A stretch of 64,000 nt of DNA. It comes from CAXMST01 sp038206985. GTDB lineage: Bacteria; Actinomycetota; Thermoleophilia; Solirubrobacterales; 70-9. Position numbers and translations under genes: made by a program. The notes under the pieces were generated by a model. That model searched no databases. It saw only the letters and a program-made list of their open reading frames with translations, and was not told the DNA's origin. The stretch spans positions 11,500-75,499 of the forward strand of contig JBBRAH010000012.1 of assembly GCA_038206985.1 (NCBI GenBank), read 5' to 3'. Below are positions 25,168-33,323 of this stretch, piece after piece; positions within the stretch are counted from its first letter, which is position 1; each line of letters opens with the position of its first letter.

Positions 25168-26934
25168 CTACTCCGACGGCGTGCCGTAGGAGGTGGTGAA
25201 GGAGTCGGTCGAGCGGTTGCCGCCACCGGTTTTGACGACCCGCATGATGGTGATGTCGAAGCCGCCGTTGCCGTTGTCGGAGCGGCTCTGGGTCACCGCC
25301 TTGACCGTGCGGCCACCGCTGTCACCGTAGAGGCTGACCGTGACCGAGGTATCGCCGGCGGAGGCGCGGACCACGACCGGGGCGCCGGTGTCGTTGGTCC
25401 ACAGCAGGTCGATCGACCCGAAGCTCAGCGTCGACTCACGACCCGGTGGATAGCGGCTGATGTAGAAGCTGTGCGGCGTGTGGGCGTCGATCTGCAGTCC
25501 GGCGAAGTAGGCGGCGTTGTAGGCCGTCGTCGAGAACTGCGAGACGCCGCCGCCCACCGTGTCGATCAGCTCGTTGCCTTCGCCGATCGTCGGCGCGTCC
25601 TTGTAGCCCTTGGCCATCGTCCGCTCGCCGACGATCCCGTTGAGCGAGAACTGCTCACCGGGGTTGATCACGGTCCCGTCGACCGTGGCCGCCATCTGCT
25701 GGATGTTCGTTACCCGCGGCTCACAACAGCTGTAGGCCGTGGTGAAGGTGCCGATCAGCGAGGTAGCGCCCTTGGCGTCAGCACTGCGCACCGTCGGCTG
25801 GGTCTTCTCGGTCGGGAAGCGGGCGAGATGCTCGCCGTTACGCACCGCCCGCGCAACGTTGCTGGCGGACTTCCTGCGGACGATCTGTCGCCCCGAGCGG
25901 GCCTTGATCACCTTCGCGGCGCCGGGCTTCGGGCTCCAGGTGAGATCGCCTTGCTCCGACAGAGTCACAGGCGGGGAGGCTGGGGTGTCGAGCCTGGCAT
26001 CGCGCGGCTGCCGGTCGCGGCGCTCGGCGAGGCTCGCGACGAGGTTGTCGGTCTTGCCCGGCTCGACCCCAAGCCGCAGCTCGCCCTTGCCCGCGGCAGA
26101 CTCGATCGCCAGGATCCGCGCGATCCGCCCGGGTGAGAAGTTGACCGGCCTGCCGAATGTGTCGATCCGCAGCGGAGCGCTCAGGTAGACCTCGGCCTCG
26201 CGCTTGACCGCGCTCACCTCGGCGGGGTCGGGAGCGGGCCGGCGGCGGACCGGCAGCTCGACCTGCGCGCGGTCGATCTCGAAGGCGTCGAGCAGCACCT
26301 CGCGGGCTTGGCTGCGCGCCACGGTGACCCCGGCCTTGGGCTGCTTGGTGGTCACCTCGAGTGTGTTGGGATCCGTTGACAGGGCGCCGCTGAACGGCTC
26401 GCGGTCGACCTCGTCGGAAATCTGATCGATCGTCGCGCGGAGCTTGCGGGTCTGGACCTCCTCGTAGGCGAGACCGGTCTCGCGCTCGCCGAACATCACG
26501 GCCGGGCCGCCGACGATCGCCCCGAGCCCGGTCCGGCCCGCGTCGTAGGCCTGATCCACGGTTGCTTCGAGGTCGAGCTCGAGGCCGGCCTGCTTCGCGC
26601 GGACCTCGAAGTCACCCGACTCCGCCGCGAGCGTGACCGTCTCGGGTGACATTGCCCGGATCCGATCGGTTGCGTCGTTGCGCGAGAGGCCACCCAGATC
26701 GACACCGGCGACGCTCGTGCCGGGCAGGATCTCGCCCGAGGCCCCGAGGCGAAGCACCAACCCCGAGACGATCCAGATCGCGACCACAGCCGCGATCCCG
26801 AGCAGCGCCCCGGCACGGCGCGACGGCCGTCGGCGTTCGCGCTTGGGGGGAGCCGGTCGAGGCGGCATCCGCCCCTCGCGGCGCCTCTCCCGCGCGAGAT
26901 GCTCCTGCTCACGATCTTGCTCGGATCTGTCCAA
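25168..26934 (-). CDS. VanW family cell-envelope protein with peptidoglycan-binding repeats
   Basis: Membrane-anchored surface protein of 588 residues. The N-terminus is very basic, followed by one membrane segment (ALLGIAAVVAIWIVSGLVL, about residues 43-61). Two YoaR-like putative peptidoglycan-binding domains come next (GTSVAGVDLGGLSRNDATDR is the typical lead-in). The VanW domain contains TFTTAYSCCEPRVTNIQQMA, INPGEQFSLNGIVGERTMA and the signature VGGGVSQFSTTAYNAAYFAG. The function of VanW is unknown; despite the name it does not imply vancomycin resistance. It is divergent from the DUF2294-sigma pair. Confidence 0.88.
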   Translation of the reverse strand: MDRSEQDREQEHLARERRREGRMPPRPAPPKRERRRPSRRAGALLGIAAVVAIWIVSGLVLRLGASGEILPGTSVAGVDLGGLSRNDATDRIRAMSPETVTLAAESGDFEVRAKQAGLELDLEATVDQAYDAGRTGLGAIVGGPAVMFGERETGLAYEEVQTRKLRATIDQISDEVDREPFSGALSTDPNTLEVTTKQPKAGVTVARSQAREVLLDAFEIDRAQVELPVRRRPAPDPAEVSAVKREAEVYLSAPLRIDTFGRPVNFSPGRIARILAIESAAGKGELRLGVEPGKTDNLVASLAERRDRQPRDARLDTPASPPVTLSEQGDLTWSPKPGAAKVIKARSGRQIVRRKSASNVARAVRNGEHLARFPTEKTQPTVRSADAKGATSLIGTFTTAYSCCEPRVTNIQQMAATVDGTVINPGEQFSLNGIVGERTMAKGYKDAPTIGEGNELIDTVGGGVSQFSTTAYNAAYFAGLQIDAHTPHSFYISRYPPGRESTLSFGSIDLLWTNDTGAPVVVRASAGDTSVTVSLYGDSGGRTVKAVTQSRSDNGNGGFDITIMRVVKTGGGNRSTDSFTTSYGTPSE

Positions 26935-27025
26935 GCGTTCGATTCTGGCAAGCGCCGAACCCGTCCCCGCGGCGCAGGCCGACTACTGGATGGCTTGGGC
27001 CGACGAAGCGCTGCTGTGCTGTCCG

Positions 27026-27050
27026 GTTTGAAGCACCGCTCCTGGGGTAC
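27026..27050 (+). promoter_or_regulatory. SigB/SigF-type promoter of the DUF2294-ECF sigma operon
   Basis: GTTTGA, 13-nt spacer, GGGTAC. The -10 ends 10 bp before the ATG at 27061, so the transcript should begin within a few bases of the start codon (leaderless or nearly so). It matches the site at 12881 in both hexamers. Confidence 0.65.
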
Positions 27051-27060
27051 TTGAAATTTC

Positions 27061-27462
27061 ATGGGCGCTGCCGGCAATCAGCTTGAAGACGTTGCTTTGA
27101 CCGATGCAATATCAGCATCAATGGTCGAGCTCTATGCCGAGTTCTACGGCCACGACCGCACAACGGCGACGACCTATATCAACGACAACGTCGTCGTCTG
27201 TGTTCTCGAGGACATCCTCTCGACGGCGGAAGCGGACGAGATCACGGCCGGCGACACGGCCGGCGTCATCGACCGCCGCGTCGCCTTTCAGACCGGAGCG
27301 GAGGACGAGTTCACGGCGGCCGTCGAGCGGCTTACTCACCGCCGTGTCACCGCCTTCCTGAGTGCGAACCAGACGTCGCCGGGGGTTGCCAGCGAGGTGT
27401 TTTTTCTGGAGCCGCGTGATGGTCTCCTGGAGCCGCGTGAGGTATCAGGGCGAGGACCGTGA
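27061..27462 (+). CDS. DUF2294 family protein
   Basis: Protein of 133 residues resembling DUF2294, a family of unknown function found in many bacteria. The family pattern is visible: ISASMVELYAEFYGHDRTTATTYINDN in outline (short helix, Gly-His-Asp, Thr-rich turn), then VVVCVLEDILSTAEADEITAG and RLTHRRVTAFLSANQTSP. No membrane segment. No ribosome site precedes the ATG, in keeping with a leaderless message from the promoter ending at 27050. It overlaps the ECF sigma gene by 4 bp; a partner or regulator role for that sigma factor is inferred from position. Confidence 0.75.
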   Translation: MGAAGNQLEDVALTDAISASMVELYAEFYGHDRTTATTYINDNVVVCVLEDILSTAEADEITAGDTAGVIDRRVAFQTGAEDEFTAAVERLTHRRVTAFLSANQTSPGVASEVFFLEPRDGLLEPREVSGRGP

Positions 27463-28034
27463 CCGCCGCGCTGCCCCTTAACAAGCGGGAGACCGACGAC
27501 GCCCTGATGCAGCGGGTCCAACGCAACGATACCGAGGCGTTTGCCGAGATCTACGCTCGCTACGCATCGCAAGCCCTTGCCGTCGCGATGTCCGTCAGCC
27601 ATAATCGGGGTCTCGCCGAAGACGCAGTTCAGGAAGGCTTTGTGTCGATTTGGAGAGGCCGAGCGACATACAACCCCCGCCCGGGTTCGTCGTGTCGCGC
27701 CTGGGCGATGCGTACCGTTCGCAACCGCGCCGTCGACGGCGTCCGCATGAGCGCTTCGGCGGCCCGGCCCCAGACAAGCTCGCTGGAGCACGAGGTCATT
27801 GACAGCACTGCGGCAACGCCTCACGAAAACGTCGCTCAGCGGGAGACCCACGGCGAGCTGGAGGAGGTGCTCGATCGGCTCCCGGAGGCTCAGGCCGCTG
27901 TCATCTCGCTGGCCTACTTCGGTGAGCTGAGCCACACCGAGATCGCGGCCGAGCTCGACCTGCCGCCCGGCACGGTCAAGGGCAGGATGCGGCTCGGTCT
28001 CGAGAAGATGCGGCACGACTTGGACGTCGCCTGA
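27459..28034 (+). CDS. ECF-type RNA polymerase sigma factor
   Basis: Group-4 sigma-70 factor of 191 residues. Region 2 is recognised from FAEIYARYASQALAVAMSVS through GLAEDAVQEGFVSIWRG and AWAMRTVRNRAVDGVR. Region 4 has LDRLPEAQAAVISLAYFGEL, the HTH SHTEIAAELDLPPGTVKGRM and RLGLEKMRHDL. GTG start inside the end of the DUF2294 gene. No anti-sigma factor with a zinc-binding HxxxCxxC motif follows; instead a tRNA-bounded remnant begins 31 bp after the stop. The SigB-type promoter upstream suggests a sigma cascade. Confidence 0.9.
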   Translation: MTAALPLNKRETDDALMQRVQRNDTEAFAEIYARYASQALAVAMSVSHNRGLAEDAVQEGFVSIWRGRATYNPRPGSSCRAWAMRTVRNRAVDGVRMSASAARPQTSSLEHEVIDSTAATPHENVAQRETHGELEEVLDRLPEAQAAVISLAYFGELSHTEIAAELDLPPGTVKGRMRLGLEKMRHDLDVA

Positions 28035-28065
28035 GCGAGGCGGTCTCGCTTGGCCAGGGGCTTTG

Positions 28066-28100
28066 GGGATGGGCCGGCCTGGACTCGAACCAGGGACCTA
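28066..28100 (-). repeat. Distal att-like repeat, copy of tRNA 3' end
   Basis: Identical over 35 bp to 28608-28642: variable loop, T-arm and 3' acceptor strand of the tRNA(CAT), plus four bases beyond it. The flanking bases on both sides differ, so the repeat boundaries are exact. Confidence 0.85.
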
Positions 28101-28274
28101 GGCGAAAGCGCCAGGTGCCCGTGGTCGCGGACGACCGGCTTTCGGCGGCCAGAAACGGGCTGACCGGCGAACTCTGACGCGTTCTACTGACCTATACGGT
28201 CGGCTATTCGCAGTGAAGCGACTGTGTGTGCGAGCGCGAAACACCACGAAGAGCATCACTCATCCGCCAACCGT

Positions 28275-28523
28275 TCACTCATTTGCCTGCTCCTCGGAAA
28301 TCGCCTTGGCCAGGTTCGCTTCGGATTCGCCAACTCGACCTTGCCGTTCCAGCGCGGCGGTGGGGCCGAGCACCTTGAAGTTTGGCCGACTTGCGGTAGG
28401 CGAAGGCGGCTACGCGTTGCGCACGAGATCCGCAACGACCTGGTCGGCATCCTGGTGGCGTTCGTTCGCGATCCGCTCGAGGCGCTTCGCGTCGTCCCCC
28501 TCGATGTTGACCACGATCCTCAC
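28275..28523 (-). pseudogene. Ribbon-helix-helix-like fragment with in-frame stop
   Basis: From GTG at 28523 a 37-residue frame reads VRIVVNIEGDDAKRL, then a helix ending DQVVADLVRNA. This fits the strand-helix-helix of CopG/Arc-type DNA-binding proteins or antitoxins. It ends in TAG at 28410, after which the same frame stays open for 44 codons (including FKVLGPTAALERQGRV and LAKAISEEQANE) to a TGA at 28275. The continuation looks protein-like, so the TAG may have broken a longer gene. The ribosome site is weak. Confidence 0.4.
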
Positions 28524-28607
28524 CTGGTGGGGTTGCGGATCCTCGCCGCCGCCGACATCCGTTGACGGCGATCCAGACGAGGCAGATTCGCTTGATCAAG
28601 CTGATTC

Positions 28608-28685
<78 letters not shown>

Positions 28686-28745
28686 GGTGGCGGGAGTATG
28701 CGGATCTGGTCGGCGGGTTGTTCCCCGGCCGCTGCCCCCGAGGCG

Positions 28746-30248
28746 CTACTTCTCGACGAAGTAGGCGCCGCTCGTCCGGCCGTCGCTGAAGTAGCGACTG
28801 GTCACGGTCTTCTTGCGGGTGAAGAAGTCGATGGCGTCGGGGCCGTGGGCGTGGAGGTCACCGAGGAAGGAGTCCTTCCAGCCACTGAACGGGAAAAAGG
28901 CCACGGGCGCAGCGACGCCGATGTTGACGCCGACCATGCCGGCTTCGACGTCGTGGCGGAAGCGCCGCGCGGCGGCCCCCGACTCCGTGAAGATCGAGAC
29001 GCCGTTGCCGAAGGCGCTCTCGTTGACGGTGGCGATCGCCTCCTCGAGCGTGTCCACCTCGATCACCGATAGCACGGGTCCGAAGATCTCCTCACGGGCG
29101 GCGGCCATCTCGGTGGTCACCGAACCGAGGATCGTGGGGCCGACGAAGTTGCCGCCCCCCTCCTCGCTCGCCTCGGCACCCGTCGCCTCGCGACCATCGA
29201 CGAGCAGTTCGGCGCCGTCGGATTCCGCCTGTGCGATCGCGGTGAGGATGCGCTCGCGGGCTGCGGCCGAGACGACCGGTCCGACGTCGACGGATTCGTC
29301 GCTCGGGTCGCCGACGCTCAGCGCCTTCGTGCGCTCCGCCAGCGTCGGGAGCAGTCGCTCGGCGGCCTCGCCGACGGTGACGAGCACCGAGCCCGCCATG
29401 CAGCGCTGGCCCGCGGCCCCGAAGGCGGAGCCGATGATGCCGTCGACGGTCTTGGGCACGACAGCGTCGGGCATGATGACCATGTGGTTCTTGGCGCCGC
29501 CGAGGGCCTGGACCCGCTTGCCGGTCCTCGCCGCACCCTCGTAGACGATCCGGGCCACGGGAGCCGAGCCGACGAAGCTGACCGAGTCGATGCCCGGATG
29601 CTCGAGGATTGACTCGACGATCTCCCGCCCTCCGTTGACGAGGTTGACGACGCCCGGGGGCAGCCCGATCTCGTCAAGCACCTCGAAGGCGATGTGCTGA
29701 GTCATCGGAACCTGCTCGGAGGGCTTGAGGATGAAGGCGTTGCCGCAACCGATCGCGAACGGCAGGAACCAGAAGGGAACCATCGCCGGGAAGTTGAACG
29801 GGGCAATTGCGGCGCAGACACCGACCGGCTGGCGCACCGTCTCGCAGTCCACACCGCGCGAGACGTCCTCGATGACCCGGCCCTGCATCGTGGTCGGGAT
29901 CGCGCAGGCGCACTCGACCATCTCGATCATCCGCGCGACCTCGGCCCGCGCGTCGGCGATCGTCTTGCCCATCTCGGCGGTCGCCGCCTGGGCGAGTTCC
30001 TCGCGCCGGGCGTCGAGCCCGTTACGGAGGGCGAACAGGCGCCGGGCCCGCTCGATCACGTTCACCGCGCGCCACTCGGGCAGGGCGGCCCGCGCGGCCT
30101 CGACGGCCGCGTCGAGTTCGGTGCGGCCCGAGAGCGGCACGCTGGTCAGCTGCTCCCCGGTGGCCGGATTGGTGACCGGGATCGCCTCGGCCGAGACGCC
30201 GACCCACTGGCCGGCCACGTAGTTGTCGAGAACCTCACTGCTTTGCAT
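28746..30248 (-). CDS. mmsA: CoA-acylating methylmalonate-semialdehyde dehydrogenase
   Basis: Converts (methyl)malonate semialdehyde to propionyl- or acetyl-CoA in valine, inositol or beta-alanine breakdown. The 500-residue aldehyde dehydrogenase fold is complete: IAPFNFPAMVPFWFLPFAIG, NAFILKPSEQVPMT, VSFVGSAPVARIVYEGAARTG in outline. The segment ALGGAKNHMVIMPDA, lacking the usual general-base Glu, is diagnostic of the CoA-dependent subgroup. The nucleophile Cys is in FGAAGQRCMAGSVLV. ATG at 30248 (MQSSEVLDNYVAGQWV) is chosen on family alignment. It stands alone; no other valine catabolic gene adjoins it. Confidence 0.93.
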   Translation of the reverse strand: MQSSEVLDNYVAGQWVGVSAEAIPVTNPATGEQLTSVPLSGRTELDAAVEAARAALPEWRAVNVIERARRLFALRNGLDARREELAQAATAEMGKTIADARAEVARMIEMVECACAIPTTMQGRVIEDVSRGVDCETVRQPVGVCAAIAPFNFPAMVPFWFLPFAIGCGNAFILKPSEQVPMTQHIAFEVLDEIGLPPGVVNLVNGGREIVESILEHPGIDSVSFVGSAPVARIVYEGAARTGKRVQALGGAKNHMVIMPDAVVPKTVDGIIGSAFGAAGQRCMAGSVLVTVGEAAERLLPTLAERTKALSVGDPSDESVDVGPVVSAAARERILTAIAQAESDGAELLVDGREATGAEASEEGGGNFVGPTILGSVTTEMAAAREEIFGPVLSVIEVDTLEEAIATVNESAFGNGVSIFTESGAAARRFRHDVEAGMVGVNIGVAAPVAFFPFSGWKDSFLGDLHAHGPDAIDFFTRKKTVTSRYFSDGRTSGAYFVEK

Positions 30249-30326
30249 GCACCCATTACACAGGCTGAGGCGCCCGAACGCGAGAATCGCTCCGAGTTCG
30301 TCCACAGTGGACAATGGGCGGCGCAC

Positions 30327-30665
30327 ATGTACGACCACCTGCCCGACGGACGCCAGTCGCTGCTCGGCCTCACCGCCGAGGGCGATGAGGCCTGGCTGAT
30401 CCGCGGCATCTCCCAGAAGCTCTACACGTGCCCCGGCTGTCACGGGGGCATCGAGATCGGTGAGACCCACGTGGTCGTCCAGTACGTCCTGCGCGAAGGC
30501 GGCACCGACCACCACCACTGGCATCGCCCCTGCGCTCACGCCATGCTCGTCCCCGAACTACGTCGCGTGAAGGCGGTCAACGCCGGCGAGTCAGGCCGCC
30601 GAAAGCTCGAGAAGCGCGGCGCCCGGCCGGCGGGCAAGCGGGGGCGTCGGGCACCCCGTCGTTGA
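30327..30665 (+). CDS. Small putative zinc-binding protein
   Basis: Hypothetical protein of 112 residues. KLYTCPGCHGGIEIGETHVV and then HHHWHRPCAHAM give two CxxC/HxxC-type ligand groups about 30 residues apart, suggesting a zinc-knuckle or treble-clef fold. The C-terminal 30 residues are very basic (Lys/Arg-rich), compatible with nucleic-acid binding. ATG at 30327; ribosome site not obvious. Divergent from mmsA with 78 bp between starts. No specific family recognised. Confidence 0.65.
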   Translation: MYDHLPDGRQSLLGLTAEGDEAWLIRGISQKLYTCPGCHGGIEIGETHVVVQYVLREGGTDHHHWHRPCAHAMLVPELRRVKAVNAGESGRRKLEKRGARPAGKRGRRAPRR

Positions 30666-30719
30666 GGGTTCGTGGCCCGGTTCCGCGGAACCGGCGCCGG
30701 CGGAGACCCCGACCTAGCC

Positions 30720-31715
30720 TCAGCTTGCCTTGTCGATCGCGGCGTTTAGTTCGCCGGCGCTGAAGGCGCCTTCGATCTCGGTCGAGATCGTGCCGTCGGT
30801 GTTGACGACGAAAAGCCAGGGCTCTGAGGGCAGGCTGTAGGCCTTGACCTGGGGCCGCAGACTGTTCTCGCCGATGACGTTGTCCTTGTAGATCTCCATC
30901 ATGATGTAGGCGGCGTCATCGGGGCGCTGCGCCTTGACCTCCTCAGTGATGTCGACAACCGGTCCACAGACCCGGCTCTGGCAGAGGGCGGGGGTGGCGA
31001 AGAGCAGGACCACCGGCTTCTCGCCGACTACGTCCTCGAAGTCCACGTCGTGCAGCGTGCTGGGCGGCTGGCGAGTGTCGATCTTGGTCAGGTCTCCGCC
31101 GACATCCTCGGCGGTGGGAGTGCTGATCACAGGTGCCTTCTCGCCGGCCGCCGGCACGTTGTCGAATTGCCCTACCACCGCGCTTGGCGCGACTGAGTAG
31201 GTGAACTCGTCGCCCTCGCGGATCAGTGCGAGCATGCGCCACTCGCCTTTGCTGTCGAGATCGACGTCGGAGGCGTAGACGACCTCGGCAGCGTCGGGAT
31301 CGGTTGAAGTGCCCTTCGACTGGAAGGCGGCCGAGACATTCAGCGGCTCGACGGCTGCAGGGAACGGTCCGAGCGCGGGCTGGTTGGGCTTCGCTACGTA
31401 CAGCGCGACGTCGGCATCGAGGATCGGCTTGCGGTCGATGGAGAAGACTCCGAAGCCGACCCGGTTCTCGCCCTCGCGGAAGACCTGGCCGGCCGGAGAT
31501 ACGACCAGATCGCCTTCGGTCGCCTCCTGTCCTGCGAGCTCCTCGAGTGTCCGGCTGTTGACGGCCGGGAAATCCTTGGCGCTGGGCGCCGCTGCCTCGG
31601 TCATCGTGGGACCGTCGTCGCTGGAGGAGCCACAGCCGAGGCCCGTCAGGGCGGCCAGAGCGGCTGCAGCAGCGAGCAGCCGCGTGGGAGTTCCTGCCTT
31701 AAACCTCATGGCCAT
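30720..31715 (-). CDS. Lipoprotein with thioredoxin-like C-terminal domain
   Basis: Exported lipoprotein of 331 residues. The signal peptide ends in the lipobox LTGLGC with Cys28 as the lipidated residue, followed by a Ser/Ala-rich linker. An Ig-like or beta-rich middle part (about 60-190) precedes a region with the shape of a thioredoxin/SCO fold: EKPVVLLFATPALCQSRVCG, whose CxxxxC (CQSRVC) could be redox-active, then EPWLFVVNTDGTISTEIEGA. A redox or copper-related role on the outer face of the membrane is plausible but unproven. Divergent from the SDR gene. Confidence 0.75.
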   Translation of the reverse strand: MAMRFKAGTPTRLLAAAAALAALTGLGCGSSSDDGPTMTEAAAPSAKDFPAVNSRTLEELAGQEATEGDLVVSPAGQVFREGENRVGFGVFSIDRKPILDADVALYVAKPNQPALGPFPAAVEPLNVSAAFQSKGTSTDPDAAEVVYASDVDLDSKGEWRMLALIREGDEFTYSVAPSAVVGQFDNVPAAGEKAPVISTPTAEDVGGDLTKIDTRQPPSTLHDVDFEDVVGEKPVVLLFATPALCQSRVCGPVVDITEEVKAQRPDDAAYIMMEIYKDNVIGENSLRPQVKAYSLPSEPWLFVVNTDGTISTEIEGAFSAGELNAAIDKAS

Positions 31716-31816
31716 TCATGGTAGAGAGGTGGACTAAGCGGCCCTAAAGCCCGGCAGATAGATTCCACGGGCAGGCGGTAGAGACTCCCCCGCCCCGTCA
31801 ACAGGAGGAAAGAGAC

Positions 31817-32551
31817 TTGGCAGATCGAGCAGCAATCATCACGGGTGGATCGAGCGGTATCGGGCTCGCGATCGCTCGTGCCCTGGGTGAGGACGGCTAC
31901 GCCCTCACCCTCTCCGCGCGTCGCCCCGACAAGCTCGAAGCAGCGGTCGCCGTCCTCAAGGAGGAAGGCCTCGATGTCGAGGCGGTGGCTGCGGATGTCT
32001 CCGACGAGGAGCAGATCAAATCGCTCATCGCCGCCCACGAGGAGCGCTGCGGACGGCTCGACGTGCTCGTCAACAACGCCGGCGTCGGTATCGGCGGCGC
32101 GCTCGCTGATATCGCGACCAAGGCGCTCGACATGCAGCTCAACGTCAACCTGCGTAGCTACGTGATCGCCATCCGGGAGGCGATGCCGCTGCTGAAGAAG
32201 GCGGGCGCCGAGCACGACAAGGCGCTGATCGTGAACACCGCCTCGATCGCCGGCAAGTCCGGGCAGGGCTGGCTCGCGGTCTACTCGGCCACCAAGGCCG
32301 GCGTGATCGGGCTCAGCCAGGCCACGCAGATGGAGGTCGGCTCTGACGGGATCCAGTGCACGGCGCTCTGCCCCGGCTTCGTTGACACTCCGATGACCGA
32401 ATGGATCCGCGAGCAGGTAGAGCCCAAGGACATGATTCAGCCCGAGGACCTGGCGGAGACCGTACGGCTGCTGCTGCGCACGTCGCCGAACTGCCTGATC
32501 CCCGAGATCGTCTACACGCGGCCGGGCGACCCGTCCGCGTTCTCAACCTGA
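31817..32551 (+). CDS. Short-chain dehydrogenase/reductase
   Basis: Classical SDR of 244 residues with a Rossmann fold. The cofactor motif TGGSSGIGLAIARALG begins at about residue 10; SARRPDKLE after the second strand suggests NADP(H) preference. NNAGVGIGG, NTASIAGKSGQG (catalytic Ser) and YSATKAGVIG (catalytic Tyr and Lys) are intact. TTG start with AGGAGG 8-14 bp upstream, a very strong ribosome site that decides the start. The substrate cannot be inferred from the neighbourhood. Confidence 0.92.
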   Translation: MADRAAIITGGSSGIGLAIARALGEDGYALTLSARRPDKLEAAVAVLKEEGLDVEAVAADVSDEEQIKSLIAAHEERCGRLDVLVNNAGVGIGGALADIATKALDMQLNVNLRSYVIAIREAMPLLKKAGAEHDKALIVNTASIAGKSGQGWLAVYSATKAGVIGLSQATQMEVGSDGIQCTALCPGFVDTPMTEWIREQVEPKDMIQPEDLAETVRLLLRTSPNCLIPEIVYTRPGDPSAFST

Positions 32552-32562
32552 GCCGGGAGGGC

Positions 32563-33210
32563 TCAGACGCCGGCGCTCTCGCGCTCGACTGCCTCGGTGC
32601 GATCGAGCAGCGTCGCGGCGGCCTGCTCGGAGTGCTGCCCGGAGGCGGCGGCCACGCGGCGGCGCCAGGTGTCGTAACGGCGGGTGGGCCTGATCCAGGA
32701 CCAGAACTCACGCCCGGCCAGCTCACTGCTGCGATCACGCTCGCCGGTGGGCTTGCGCTCGGCCGGTGCGGAGCCCCGCTCGCGACTCGCCTCGATGGTG
32801 TCGGCGACGATGCCCGAGGCCCGGTGCTCGGAGCGCTCGCTGCGGATCCGCGAGGCGGCCTGAACCATGGATTCGCTGCCCACCGCGGGATCGATCAGGC
32901 TGAGCTCGAGGTAGCTGCGCAGGGTGCGGATCTCGCGCTTCGTCGCCAGACGCGCCTTGCGGGCACCGGTGTAGCAATCCCAGGAGCGGGCGAAGCTGGC
33001 GAGATCGGTGCGACCTCCGTTGCGATGCGCGGCCAGCATCGGGCAGATGCCGCCCGTGTTCGAGTCGGAGTAGGCCCCCGCGATGATCGGTCCGGCGTCG
33101 AGCCCACGGAGCATTGCTTCGCGGCTGTGCCTCGGCAGGGCGTCCACGGCCGAGCGCAGGCGCTCGGCGGGGCGGCGGTGTCCTCGGTTGAAGTTCATGG
33201 CCGAAAGCAT
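32563..33210 (-). CDS. Conserved actinobacterial hypothetical protein
   Basis: Protein of 215 residues from ATG at 33210 (or 33198, MNFNRGHRRPAERL). The N-terminal part with DALPRHSREAMLRGLDAG, AGAYSDSNTGGICPMLAAHR and ASFARSWDCYTGARKARLAT is protein-like and, from memory, resembles a conserved actinobacterial family of unknown function. The C-terminal half is Arg/Glu-rich and low in complexity. No membrane segment or signal peptide. A much longer frame runs upstream through the glycosyltransferase gene and is discarded. Convergent with the SDR, divergent from the glycosyltransferase. Confidence 0.7.
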   Translation of the reverse strand: MLSAMNFNRGHRRPAERLRSAVDALPRHSREAMLRGLDAGPIIAGAYSDSNTGGICPMLAAHRNGGRTDLASFARSWDCYTGARKARLATKREIRTLRSYLELSLIDPAVGSESMVQAASRIRSERSEHRASGIVADTIEASRERGSAPAERKPTGERDRSSELAGREFWSWIRPTRRYDTWRRRVAAASGQHSEQAAATLLDRTEAVERESAGV

Positions 33211-33323
33211 GGAGCGCAGCGCCCGGGCCGGGTGTGGAAGCCCGCGCCGCGGGAGGAATATTGCAGGGGAAGGAAGACCCCGATGGGGGCCGACGGGCAC
33301 GGGATCCCGGCCGCGGGGCGGGC

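Noticed and set aside
28101..28263. Short minus-strand frame beginning MLFVVFRARTHS, overlapping a TGA in TGATG, considered as a toxin next to an RHH antitoxin
   Set aside because: The sequence soon becomes Arg/Pro-rich, ends at the att-like repeat and resembles no toxin family; the support is only positional.
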